Source: JBIQKZ01 sp044464765
GTDB taxonomy: Bacteria; Pseudomonadota; Gammaproteobacteria; Burkholderiales; Burkholderiaceae_B
Length of the DNA: 64,000 nucleotides
Direction of reading: 5' to 3'
Assembly (NCBI GenBank): GCA_044464765.1
Contig: JBIQKZ010000005.1
Span: forward strand, 62,001 to 126,000
Numbering within the stretch: the first letter of the stretch is position 1; the number at the start of each line of letters is the position of its first letter. The notes under the pieces are model-generated. The model saw only the letters and a program-made list of their open reading frames with translations, did no database searches and was not told the DNA's origin. The position numbers and the translations under genes were made by a program. Shown here piece after piece: positions 24,932-33,705 of this stretch.

Positions 24932-26601
24932 ACATGGATTTCCTCATTGCAAATATGGCGCCTGTGATGTTCGGCACCTTGGTGATTTTCTTGTTGCTGG
25001 GGTTTCCTGTCGCTTTTACGCTGGCCGCGCATGGCTTGTTGTTTGGCCTGCTGAGCATCGAGCTGGGCTTCTTTACGCCCGCTTTGTTTCAGGCGTTGCC
25101 GCAGCGGATCTTCGGCATTATTGCCAACGACACATTGTTGGCCATCCCTTTCTTCACGTTCATGGGGCTGATACTCGAACGCTCGGGCATGGCCGAAGAT
25201 CTTCTGGAAACCATTGGCCAATTGTTTGGCCCCATGCGCGGAGGGTTGGCCATCGCCGTGATCGTGGTGGGTGCGTTGCTTGGCGCCACCACCGGGGTGG
25301 TGTCGGCCTCTGTAATCTCCATGGGCTTGATTTCCCTGCCCATCATGCTGCGCTACGGGTACGATCGGCGGCTTGCCACTGGCGTGATCGCCGCCTCGGG
25401 AACACTATCGCAGATCATCCCGCCTTCCATTGTCCTGATTGTGCTGGCCGACCAGCTGGGACGCTCTATCGGTGACATGTACCGTGGCGCGATTGTGCCA
25501 GGCGGTATTCTCATCGGCCTATACATTCTGTATGTCGCGGGCCTTGCTTTGTTGCGTCCCAAAGTGGCTCCGGCCATCCCGGAGAATGATCGCGTGTTCC
25601 TGGAGCCCAGCGGCAGTCACGGCATCCGCTCGCTGCTGGTGCTGATGGTGGTGGCTGCGGGTATCGCCATTGGTGTGCGGGAGGGCCTGATGCAGGAGCA
25701 GACTCCCGTGGATGAAATGATAGTGATCAGCGTGTTGATCTGGGGGGGGAGCGCATTCTTGCTAGCGCTTGCCAACAAGATGCTGAGACTGGGGTTGCTC
25801 TCGCAAATCGCGGAGCGCGTCACTTTCGTTATGATCCCGCCCTTGATTCTGATTTTTCTCGTGCTTGGCACCATATTCCTGGGTATCGCGACGCCTACGG
25901 AAGGCGGCGCCATGGGTGCGATCGGAGCTATTGTCATGGCGCTATCGCGCCGGCGCCTTTCGTTCGCCCTGCTCAAGCAGGCCATGAATACGACGACCAA
26001 ACTCACGTCGTTTGTCATTTTCATTCTTGTCGGCTCCACCATTTTCACGCTGACTTTCCGTGGTGTGGACGGCGACCTGTGGGTGGAGAATCTATTGGTC
26101 GGCCTACCTGGAGGCGAGCTGGGCTTTCTGATAATTGTCAGCGTGTTCGTCTTTGTGCTTGCATTCTTCCTGGATTTCTTCGAACTGGCGTTTATCGTTG
26201 TGCCGCTGCTTGGGCCGGTGGCCGACAAGATGGGTATCGACCTGATCTGGTTCGGTGTGCTGCTGGCGGTGAACATGCAAACCTCGTTCATGCATCCGCC
26301 CTTTGGTTTTGCCCTGTTCTACTTGCGTTCTGTGGCCCCCAAAGAGGATTACAAGGACAAGCACACCAAGCAGTTCGTCAAGAAGGTTACGACAGGGCAG
26401 ATCTACTGGGGGTCAGTACCGTTTATTTGCATCCAGCTCTTGATGGTGGCGATCGTGCTTTTGCTTCCCGGTACGGTCATGCACTACAAGGGGAGTGGAG
26501 AGCAGGTGGATCCAAGCACCGTAAATATCAGTATCACCAGCGATTACGGTTCGGGCGGTGTCTACGGGTCGGAGGACGCCGCCGTGCCTATATTCAAATA
26601 A
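24928..26601 (+). CDS. TRAP transporter large permease (DctM)
   Basis: 557 residues, about 130 more than the common DctM (about 427), as in the mannitol/chloroaromatic-type TRAP group. Many hydrophobic spans are seen, with 'GATTGVVSASVISMGLISLPIML' and 'GTLSQIIPPSIVLIVLAD' typical of the family. A middle insertion and a polar C-terminal tail (VDPSTVNISITSDYG) account for the extra length. It is the last gene of the plus-strand pic operon. Confidence 0.9.
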   Translation: MNMDFLIANMAPVMFGTLVIFLLLGFPVAFTLAAHGLLFGLLSIELGFFTPALFQALPQRIFGIIANDTLLAIPFFTFMGLILERSGMAEDLLETIGQLFGPMRGGLAIAVIVVGALLGATTGVVSASVISMGLISLPIMLRYGYDRRLATGVIAASGTLSQIIPPSIVLIVLADQLGRSIGDMYRGAIVPGGILIGLYILYVAGLALLRPKVAPAIPENDRVFLEPSGSHGIRSLLVLMVVAAGIAIGVREGLMQEQTPVDEMIVISVLIWGGSAFLLALANKMLRLGLLSQIAERVTFVMIPPLILIFLVLGTIFLGIATPTEGGAMGAIGAIVMALSRRRLSFALLKQAMNTTTKLTSFVIFILVGSTIFTLTFRGVDGDLWVENLLVGLPGGELGFLIIVSVFVFVLAFFLDFFELAFIVVPLLGPVADKMGIDLIWFGVLLAVNMQTSFMHPPFGFALFYLRSVAPKEDYKDKHTKQFVKKVTTGQIYWGSVPFICIQLLMVAIVLLLPGTVMHYKGSGEQVDPSTVNISITSDYGSGGVYGSEDAAVPIFK

Positions 26602-26751
26602 AAGGAGATGCCCACCCATGGGCAACCCCGCTTTGCGCTAACCTTGCTCGCCTGCTAAAGCGAAACGCATTATCAATCCGCGTACTTTCGCTGGACAGTT
26701 TAAAATCCGCCTAAGCGCTGCTGTAGGGTCCGTTCACACACCAGCCCAACA

Positions 26752-26795
26752 GCAGCGCGCTTGGCAGCGTGCGCTGCGTTTCCCCTCCTCTTTTT
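26752..26795 (+). terminator. Hairpin with T-rich tail after the TRAP operon
   Basis: GCAGCGC (26752-26758) pairs with GCGCTGC (26771-26777), followed by TTTCCCCTCCTCTTTTT. It could end the TRAP transcript or act in the leader of the next gene at 26807. A second small hairpin, TGCCCA..TGGGCA, lies at 26609-26624 right after dctM. Confidence 0.35.
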
Positions 26796-26806
26796 CCGGA
26801 AGCGAC

Positions 26807-27997
26807 ATGAAATTTGATCAGGCTGGCGTCAACGCCCTTATGGACATAACCTTGCGGCCCGAGTTGGTGTTCGTGCGAGGGCAGGGGTCGTGGCTTGAGG
26901 ACCACAACGGCAAGCGGTACCTGGACTTTATGCAAGGCTGGGCCGTCAATAGCCTGGGCCACTGTCCTCCGGCGGTTGTCGAGGCCATCAAGCGACAGGC
27001 CGATCTGCTGATCAACCCCTCGCCGGCGTTCTACAACCAGCCTTCCATGGATTTGGCCAAGCGTATTACGGGCGCCTCCTGCTTTGACCGGGTTTTCTTC
27101 GCCAATAGCGGCGCCGAAGCCAACGAAGGTGCAATCAAGCTGGCTCGCAAATGGGGTCGGCTGCATCGCAACGGCGCCTACAAGATCATTACCTTCGACC
27201 ACAGCTTCCATGGGCGCACCATCGCCACCATGTCGGCTTCCGGCAAGGCGGGCTGGGACGTCATGTATGCGCCCCAGGTGCCAGGTTTTGTGAAGGCCGA
27301 CCTGAACGACCTGGATTCGGTCAAGGCCCTGATCGACGACGAAACCGTGGCCGTGATGCTCGAACCGGTGCAGGGCGAGGGCGGCGTGTTGCCGGCTACA
27401 CGCGAGTTCATGCAGGCGCTGCGCGAACTAACCCGCCAGCGCGGCTTGCTGCTGATCGTTGACGAAGTACAGACCGGGGTAGGGCGCACCGGCACCATGT
27501 TCGCCTACCAGCAGTCGGGCGTGGAACCCGACATCATGACACTGGCCAAGGGCGTGGGCGGCGGCGTGCCGCTGGCGGCCCTGTGCGCGCGCGAAGAGGT
27601 TTCAGTCTTCCAGCACGGCGACCAGGGCGGCACTTTCAACGGCAACCCGCTGATGGCGGCGGTGGGCCTGGCGGTTTTTGACACCGTGGCTGCTCCGGGT
27701 TTTCTGGAGTCAGTCAACGCACGCGCCCAGCAACTGTCCGAAGGCTTGATGGCCCTGTCCGCCAAATGGGGCATGCAGGGCGAGCGCGGCGTAGGCCTTC
27801 TACGCGCCTTGAAGCTGGGCCGGGACGATGGCCCGCGCATCGTGGAAGCCGCGCGCGACTGGTCGCCCGAAGGCATGTTACTGAACTCGCCCCGCCCCGA
27901 CCTGCTGCGCTTCATGCCGGCCCTGAACGTAAGCGCCGACGAAATCGACCTGATGCTAACCCGCCTGGACGAAGTCATCGCCCACGTACGAAGCTGA
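26807..27997 (+). CDS. argD: Acetylornithine aminotransferase-like class III transaminase
   Basis: 396 residues, PLP-dependent fold type I, class III. It has 'FFANSGAEANEGAIKLAR', 'FDHSFHGRT', EPVQGEGGV, 'LLLIVDEVQTGVGRTG' and the Schiff-base lysine in TLAKGVGGG. The length and motifs fit ArgD, which makes N-acetylornithine from the semialdehyde with glutamate; a catabolic omega-aminotransferase cannot be excluded. It stands alone between the TRAP genes and the convergent xdhB, so context gives no help. Confidence 0.82.
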   Translation: MKFDQAGVNALMDITLRPELVFVRGQGSWLEDHNGKRYLDFMQGWAVNSLGHCPPAVVEAIKRQADLLINPSPAFYNQPSMDLAKRITGASCFDRVFFANSGAEANEGAIKLARKWGRLHRNGAYKIITFDHSFHGRTIATMSASGKAGWDVMYAPQVPGFVKADLNDLDSVKALIDDETVAVMLEPVQGEGGVLPATREFMQALRELTRQRGLLLIVDEVQTGVGRTGTMFAYQQSGVEPDIMTLAKGVGGGVPLAALCAREEVSVFQHGDQGGTFNGNPLMAAVGLAVFDTVAAPGFLESVNARAQQLSEGLMALSAKWGMQGERGVGLLRALKLGRDDGPRIVEAARDWSPEGMLLNSPRPDLLRFMPALNVSADEIDLMLTRLDEVIAHVRS

Positions 27998-28020
27998 TAC
28001 TTTTAGCGGCAACGCATAAA

Positions 28021-28045
28021 AACCACGGCCAGCCAAGTCGTGGTT
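28021..28045. terminator. Hairpin between convergent argD and xdhB
   Basis: AACCACG (28021-28027) pairs with CGTGGTT (28039-28045). It lies in the 108-base gap between two convergent genes, with an A-run before it on the plus strand that would read as a T-run for xdhB. It is a candidate terminator for the minus-strand gene. Confidence 0.4.
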
Positions 28046-28105
28046 GCCGTAATTCCATGCCAGTCACTGCACGACTACGCCCCGCAAGAACCCATCCTTA
28101 GAGCA

Positions 28106-30487
28106 TCAAGCCACCGTAGCAGCCACAGGCTCGCCACGGAACTTGCCCAGCAACGACGGGCGCAGCTTATCGAGCGCATTCAAGACAGCCTCCGGCGTAG
28201 CCGGAGCATTCAGCTGCGGCTCCTGGCGATAGTCGTCAACACTGGCCACCGCATCACGAATGGCGTTGAACACACTGAAAGGCAACAACAGCGGAGGCTC
28301 GCCAACCGCCTTCGAACGGTAGACCGTCTCCTTCACATTCTCGGTATCGAAAAGCGCCACATTGAACTGCGTGGGGCAATCGCTGACCGCCGGAATCTTA
28401 TACGTTGACGGAGCGTGCGTGGTGAGCCTGCCGTCCTTGTTCCAGCATAGTTCTTCGGTAGTCAGCCACCCCATGCCTTGAATATAAGCGCCTTCCACCT
28501 GCCCGATGTCCAGCGCCGGATTGATCGAACGGCCCACATCGTGCAGGATGTCGGCGCGCAGCAGCTTGAACTCGCCGGTAAGGGTGTCGATCATGACCTC
28601 AGAGACCGCCGCGCCGTAAGCAAAGTAATAGAACGGACTGCCCGTCATGGTTTCCTTGTCCCAACTGATGTCAGGCGTGGCATAAAACCCTTCGGACCAT
28701 AGCTGAACCTGCGCCCAATAGGCCGTTTCCACCACTTCCGCAAAAGGCAGCTGATGCCCGTTGACGCTGACCATGGCATTGGCGAAGACCACATCTTCGG
28801 GCTTGCCGCCCCACTTGTCGGCGGCCACGACCGCAAGCCGATTCCGTATGCTTTGCGCGGCATTCTGAGCAGCCATGCCGTTTAGATCGGTGCCGGTGGA
28901 CGCCGCCGTCGGCGAGGTATTGGCGATCTTGCTGGTGTCGGTGGCGGTGGCGCGCACATGCTCAAGGCCCAGGCCCAGCACCGAGGCCGTCATTTGGGCC
29001 ACCTTGGTGTTCAGGCCTTGCCCCATCTCGGTGCCGCCATGATTCACCAGCACAGAGCCGTCGCGATACACATGCACCAGCGCACCGCCCTGGTTGAATG
29101 CGGGAATATTGAACGAAATACCGAACTTTACCGGCGTAAGGGCCAGCCCCTTTTTCAGGATGGTGCTGGACCGGTTGAAGTCGATGACCGCCTGGCGGCG
29201 CGCGCGGTAATCGCTGTCGGCCTCTAGCTGACTGACCAGGGGATCAAGAATATTGTCGACCACCTTCTGGCCGTATGGCGTGGTGTTGCGTTCGTTGATG
29301 CCGTAGAAGTTTGTCCGGCGAACATCCAGCGGGTCGATCTTAAGTTTGCGGCCGATCTCGTCGATCAGGACTTCCATCATCAAGGCGCCCTGCGGCCCGC
29401 CGAAGCCGCGAAACGCCGTGTTCGACTGGCTATTGGTTCGGCCGCACATGGCGCCGATGTCGATGTCGGCCACATAGTAGGCATTGTCGAAATGGCAGAC
29501 CGCCCGCGTGGCTACGGCTGCCGACAAATCGGCCGAGTGGCCGCAATTGAGCGTCATGTCCAGGGCTGCGCCCAGGATGCGGCCTTCGTCGTCGAAACCG
29601 ATGTCGTATTCGTAGTAGAAGCCGTGGCGCTTGCCGGTGATCATGAAGTCGTCGTCGCGATCAAGGCGAAGCTTGACGGGCTTGCGCAGGCGCGTGGCGC
29701 AGATGGCGGCCATGCACGCGAACAGCGACGATTGGGATTCCTTGCCGCCAAAACCGCCGCCCATGCGCCGGCATTCGACCAGCACCTGGTGCGACCGCCA
29801 ACCCAACGAATGCGCCACCAGCATCTGCATTTCGGTGGGGTGCTGGGTGGAGCACCACACATGCACCCCATTGGCTTCCTTGGGTACGGCGTAGGAAATC
29901 TGGCCTTCCAGGTAGAACTGTTCCTGCCCATTGCATTCGAAGGTGCCCGTAAGGCGGTGCGGCGCCTTGGCGATTGCGGCGGCGGCATCGCCGCGCTGCA
30001 GGCGCATGGATGGGGACACCGACGCATTGGCGGCCTTTGCCGCTTGAGGCGTATGGATGGCGGGCAGCTCTTCGTACTGGATAACGGCGCGGCGCGCCGC
30101 GTGACGGGCGGCCTCTCGGTTCTCGGCGACCACGGCGAAAATGGGCTGTCCAATGTAATTGACGACGCCGTCGGCCAGCAACGGGTCGTCGTGCAGGACC
30201 GAACCCCAGTTGTTCTCGCCCGGTATGTCGGCGGCGACCAGGACGTCGACCACGCCGGGTGCATTACGCACGGGGTCGAGGTCGATGGAGACTAGCTTGG
30301 CATGGGCCTTTTCCGACAGCCCCAGAACGCAGTGCAACGTTCCTTGCAGTTCGGGAATGTCGTCGGTGTATATAGCTTCGCCGTTTACATGTAATTCCGC
30401 CGACTCGTGAGTAAGTGACCGGCCTGCGATGCCGGAGGCGGACGTTGATGTGGATTCGGCAATGAAGCCTTCTGCTTGGGTGTTCAC
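28106..30487 (-). CDS. xdhB: Xanthine dehydrogenase molybdopterin-binding subunit (XdhB), without xdhA
   Basis: 793 residues from a GTG at 30487, chosen because GGAGGACACCCCC precedes it; the open frame continues upstream to 30772 without family similarity. It shows 'HESAELHVNGEAIYTDDIPE', 'RMGGGFGGKESQ', 'RGFGGPQGALMMEVLIDEI' and the active glutamate in KAVGEPPLLL, all typical of bacterial XdhB, which oxidises hypoxanthine and xanthine. XdhB needs XdhA (FAD and 2Fe-2S), but neither xdhA nor the maturation gene xdhC is adjacent on either side. The gene itself is full length. Confidence 0.9.
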   Translation of the reverse strand: MNTQAEGFIAESTSTSASGIAGRSLTHESAELHVNGEAIYTDDIPELQGTLHCVLGLSEKAHAKLVSIDLDPVRNAPGVVDVLVAADIPGENNWGSVLHDDPLLADGVVNYIGQPIFAVVAENREAARHAARRAVIQYEELPAIHTPQAAKAANASVSPSMRLQRGDAAAAIAKAPHRLTGTFECNGQEQFYLEGQISYAVPKEANGVHVWCSTQHPTEMQMLVAHSLGWRSHQVLVECRRMGGGFGGKESQSSLFACMAAICATRLRKPVKLRLDRDDDFMITGKRHGFYYEYDIGFDDEGRILGAALDMTLNCGHSADLSAAVATRAVCHFDNAYYVADIDIGAMCGRTNSQSNTAFRGFGGPQGALMMEVLIDEIGRKLKIDPLDVRRTNFYGINERNTTPYGQKVVDNILDPLVSQLEADSDYRARRQAVIDFNRSSTILKKGLALTPVKFGISFNIPAFNQGGALVHVYRDGSVLVNHGGTEMGQGLNTKVAQMTASVLGLGLEHVRATATDTSKIANTSPTAASTGTDLNGMAAQNAAQSIRNRLAVVAADKWGGKPEDVVFANAMVSVNGHQLPFAEVVETAYWAQVQLWSEGFYATPDISWDKETMTGSPFYYFAYGAAVSEVMIDTLTGEFKLLRADILHDVGRSINPALDIGQVEGAYIQGMGWLTTEELCWNKDGRLTTHAPSTYKIPAVSDCPTQFNVALFDTENVKETVYRSKAVGEPPLLLPFSVFNAIRDAVASVDDYRQEPQLNAPATPEAVLNALDKLRPSLLGKFRGEPVAATVA

Positions 30488-30704
30488 GGGGGTGTCCTCC
30501 TTGGGCCGCAGCTGCCAGTGTGTGCAGCGCGCAATTCGACCCGGGTTTTGTCTGTGGGTTTTGTCTGTATATATAGTACGAATAGGGTGTGGCCTAACAT
30601 GGTATGGCCTAACAAAGTCAAGATAGCACCAAGAGGCCTGTGCTGCAAATTTTTCTGGATGCAAACACTGGGGGCCGCCGGGCCGAGGCCGGCGCCGCAA
30701 CTGG

Positions 30705-31628
30705 CTAAGAGGTGTCCGGATCCTGCCCCTCCCAGTAGAGCGGCCGGTTGTAGATATCGCGCAGATAATCAATGAAATGGCGCACCTTGGCCGGGAGATA
30801 GCGTTGTTGCTGGTACACCGCCTGAATGTCGTAGCGGGCCAGGGCGAAGTCGTCCAGCACCGTGATTAGTTCGCCGCGCTTCAGTTCGGTCTGTATTTCC
30901 CAGGTTGAACGCCAGCCGATGCCCAGGCCTTGCTTGACCCAGGTGTACAGCAGTTCGCCGTCGTTGCAGGCCAGGTCGCCATTGACGCGTACGGTAAACG
31001 GCTTGCCGTCGCGTGCGAAGGTCCAGCCGCGCTGCTGCCCGCCTTGCAGGTTGAAGGCCAGGCAGTTATGGCGCGCCAGGTCTTCGGGATCGCGTGGAAT
31101 CCCATAGTGTGCGAAGTAGGCTGGTGTGCCGCACACCACGCGTCGGTTCGGGAAGAGCCGTACGGCCACGTAGTTGGGGTCGGTGACTTCGCCGATGCGT
31201 ATCGCAACGTCGTAGCCTTCGCGCACCAGGTCGACGACGCTGTCCGTAAAGTTGAACGAGAGGCGCAAGTCGGGATAGCGGGCCTGGAAAGCGGCTGCGT
31301 GGGGCGCGACATGGCGGCGCCCGAAGGCGGCGGGCGCCGATACCACCAGATGTCCGCGTATGGACTTGCTGCGCTGGCTGATGCTGCCTTCCGCCGCATC
31401 GAAGTCCTGGATCAGTTGTTGGCAGTTTTCAAGAAAACGCTCGCCCAGTTCCGTCAGGTTCAGGCCCCGGGTAGAGCGATGCATAAGTTGAACACCCAGC
31501 CGGCGCTCAAGCGCGGACAGCCGCCGCCCCATGACAACGGGCGTGACGCCTTCGGCCAGGGCGGCTGCGGCAAAGCTGCCTTTCTCTGCAATCAGCACAA
31601 ACGTGCGTATTGCCGTATATCGATCCAT
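30705..31628 (-). CDS. LysR-family transcriptional regulator (CrgA/AaeR-like), probable gcl regulator
   Basis: 307 residues. The helix-turn-helix reads 'SFAAAALAEGVTPVVMGRRLSALERRLGVQL', followed by 'RSTRGLNLTELGERF'. The effector domain is the CrgA-type. It is divergent from gcl, 255 bases away, and a TATAGT-N10-ACTATA palindrome lies between them. It probably controls the glycerate pathway operon in response to a glyoxylate-related metabolite; the ligand is unknown. Confidence 0.86.
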   Translation of the reverse strand: MDRYTAIRTFVLIAEKGSFAAAALAEGVTPVVMGRRLSALERRLGVQLMHRSTRGLNLTELGERFLENCQQLIQDFDAAEGSISQRSKSIRGHLVVSAPAAFGRRHVAPHAAAFQARYPDLRLSFNFTDSVVDLVREGYDVAIRIGEVTDPNYVAVRLFPNRRVVCGTPAYFAHYGIPRDPEDLARHNCLAFNLQGGQQRGWTFARDGKPFTVRVNGDLACNDGELLYTWVKQGLGIGWRSTWEIQTELKRGELITVLDDFALARYDIQAVYQQQRYLPAKVRHFIDYLRDIYNRPLYWEGQDPDTS

Positions 31629-31778
31629 TCCGTACCTTTTGTAGGTGATTCCCTGGACTGCAGGTGCAGCCCGGGGCCCGGGGTGCTTGTCCTTATTGCC
31701 TTTTAATTCATCTGGTTATGAGTGGCTTGGTGTATTCCGCCAAAGAATACTATTGTTTGCGCGTGTTCACTACATACT

Positions 31779-31800
31779 TATAGTATCGACAGAAACTATA
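31779..31800. promoter_or_regulatory. Candidate LysR box upstream of gcl
   Basis: TATAGT (31779-31784) and ACTATA (31795-31800) are perfect inverted arms around a ten-base spacer. The element lies between the divergent LysR and gcl genes, about 84 bases before gcl. Confidence 0.5.
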
Positions 31801-31883
31801 TCGGCTTCTATTTATCGACCCCTTCTTTTTGTCTATTCTGATTTCCATCGAGGGTTTCAGGCCCTATATCACAAGGAGTGATC

Positions 31884-33668
31884 ATGGCTCGGATGAGAGC
31901 AGTCGACGCCGCTGCGGCGGTCTTGCAAAAAGAAGGTGTAACCACATTGTTTGGCGTGCCCGGCGCCGCCATCAATCCGTTTTATTCCGCCGTGCGCGCC
32001 AACGGTAAGTTCAAGCACATCCTCGCGCGCCACGTGGAAGGGGCCTCGCATATGGCGGAAGGCTATACGCGGACTCGTCCAGGCAACATTGGTGTATGCG
32101 TGGGCACGTCGGGGCCGGCAGGCACGGACATGATTACCGGTTTGTACTCCGCATCGGGCGATTCCATTCCGATCCTGTGCATTACGGGCCAGGCGCCGCG
32201 CAGCCAGTTGTACAAGGAAAGCTTCCAGGCGGTGGATATCGAATCGATTGCCAAGCCGGTGACCAAATGGGCCGTCACGGTGCGTGAGGCGGCACAGGTG
32301 CCCCGCATCTTTCAGCAGGCTTTCCACATCATGCGTTCGGGCCGTCCGGGGCCGGTGCTGATCGACCTTCCCATCGACGTGCAATTGACGGAAATCGAGT
32401 TCGATCCGGATACTTATGCCCCCTTGCCGGTCTACAAGCCCCTGGCTACTCGGGTGCAGGCCGCCAAGGCCGTGGAAATGCTCAATGCCGCCGAACGGCC
32501 TGTTATTGTGTCCGGTGGCGGGGTGTTCAATGCCGATGCGGCCTCCCGGCTGCAGGAGTTTGCCGAGCTTGTGGGCGTGCCGGTGATCCCAACGCTGATG
32601 GGCTGGGGGGTGATCCCCGACGACCATCCGTTGATGGCCGGCATGGTGGGTTTGCAAACGGCCCACCGCTACGGCAATGCGAACCTGCTTGCTTCGGACT
32701 TTGTCCTGGGTATTGGAAACCGCTGGGCCAATCGCCATACCGGGTCGGTGGATATCTATACCAAGGGCCGCACGTTTGTGCACATTGATATCGAGCCTAC
32801 GCAGATCGGCAAGGTATTCGGCCCCGACTACGGCATTGTGTCCGATGCCGGGGCCGCCCTGGACTTGATGATCGAGGTTGCCCGCGAACTAAAGACGGGC
32901 GGCAAACTGCGCGACCGCGGCGAGTGGGCTGCACAGTGCCAGGCCCGCAAGCGCGAGAAATCCATGCAGCGCAAGACGAATTTCGATGTGTCTCCGCTCA
33001 AGCCTCAGCGCGTCTACCAGGAAATGAACGAGGCGTTTGGGCGCAATACCCGCTATGTCACCACGATTGGCCTGTCACAGATCGCGGCGGCGCAGTTCCT
33101 GCACGTTTACCATCCCCGGCACTGGATCAATTGCGGGCAGGCCGGGCCGTTGGGGTGGACCATTCCCGCTGCCCTGGGTGTGCGGGCCGCCGCCAGCCCT
33201 TCCGAGGAGATCGTGGCGATTTCGGGGGACTACGACTTCCAGTTCATGCTCGAAGAGCTGGCCGTGGGTGCGCAGTTCAAGCTTCCCTATCTGCATATAC
33301 TGGTGAATAACGCTTACCTGGGTCTGATCCGGCAGGCGCAGATGGGGCTGGACATGGATTACTGCGTGCAATTGGCGTTCGACAACATCAATTGCAGCGA
33401 TACCAAAGGCTATGGCGTCGATCATGTCGCGGTGGCCGAGGGCTTGGGCTGCAAGGCGATTCGCGTCCACGCCGTCGACGAAATCAAGCCCGCCATCGAG
33501 CAGGCAAGAAAATGGATGCGCCAGCACTGCGTGCCCGTTGTCGTGGAGTTTATGCTGGAGCGCGTGACCAATGTTTCCATGGGCACCGAGATCGACAACA
33601 TCAACGAGTTCGAAGAACTGGCTGAAGGCGGTGTTGATGCGCCCACGGCGATCGCCTTGCTGGACTGA
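31884..33668 (+). CDS. gcl: Glyoxylate carboligase (tartronate-semialdehyde synthase)
   Basis: 594 residues from the ATG at 31884, five bases after AAGGAG; a GTG at 31878 overlaps that site and is rejected. It is a ThDP enzyme that joins two glyoxylates to tartronate semialdehyde plus CO2. The diagnostic valine V51 replaces the usual ThDP-activating glutamate in ARHVEGASHMAEGY, as in E. coli Gcl. The ThDP/Mg site 'GDYDFQFMLEELA' is in the C-terminal third. It is first in an operon with hyi, glxR, glycerate kinase and pyruvate kinase. Confidence 0.96.
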   Translation: MARMRAVDAAAAVLQKEGVTTLFGVPGAAINPFYSAVRANGKFKHILARHVEGASHMAEGYTRTRPGNIGVCVGTSGPAGTDMITGLYSASGDSIPILCITGQAPRSQLYKESFQAVDIESIAKPVTKWAVTVREAAQVPRIFQQAFHIMRSGRPGPVLIDLPIDVQLTEIEFDPDTYAPLPVYKPLATRVQAAKAVEMLNAAERPVIVSGGGVFNADAASRLQEFAELVGVPVIPTLMGWGVIPDDHPLMAGMVGLQTAHRYGNANLLASDFVLGIGNRWANRHTGSVDIYTKGRTFVHIDIEPTQIGKVFGPDYGIVSDAGAALDLMIEVARELKTGGKLRDRGEWAAQCQARKREKSMQRKTNFDVSPLKPQRVYQEMNEAFGRNTRYVTTIGLSQIAAAQFLHVYHPRHWINCGQAGPLGWTIPAALGVRAAASPSEEIVAISGDYDFQFMLEELAVGAQFKLPYLHILVNNAYLGLIRQAQMGLDMDYCVQLAFDNINCSDTKGYGVDHVAVAEGLGCKAIRVHAVDEIKPAIEQARKWMRQHCVPVVVEFMLERVTNVSMGTEIDNINEFEELAEGGVDAPTAIALLD

Positions 33669-33705
33669 TTCATGCTGGAACGATTATTCAAGGACACTCT
33701 GAAAA

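Noticed and set aside
30488..30772. N-terminal extension of XdhB, or a remnant of xdhA
   Set aside because: The extra reading frame has no 2Fe-2S cysteines or FAD motif, and a good ribosome site stands before the GTG at 30487.
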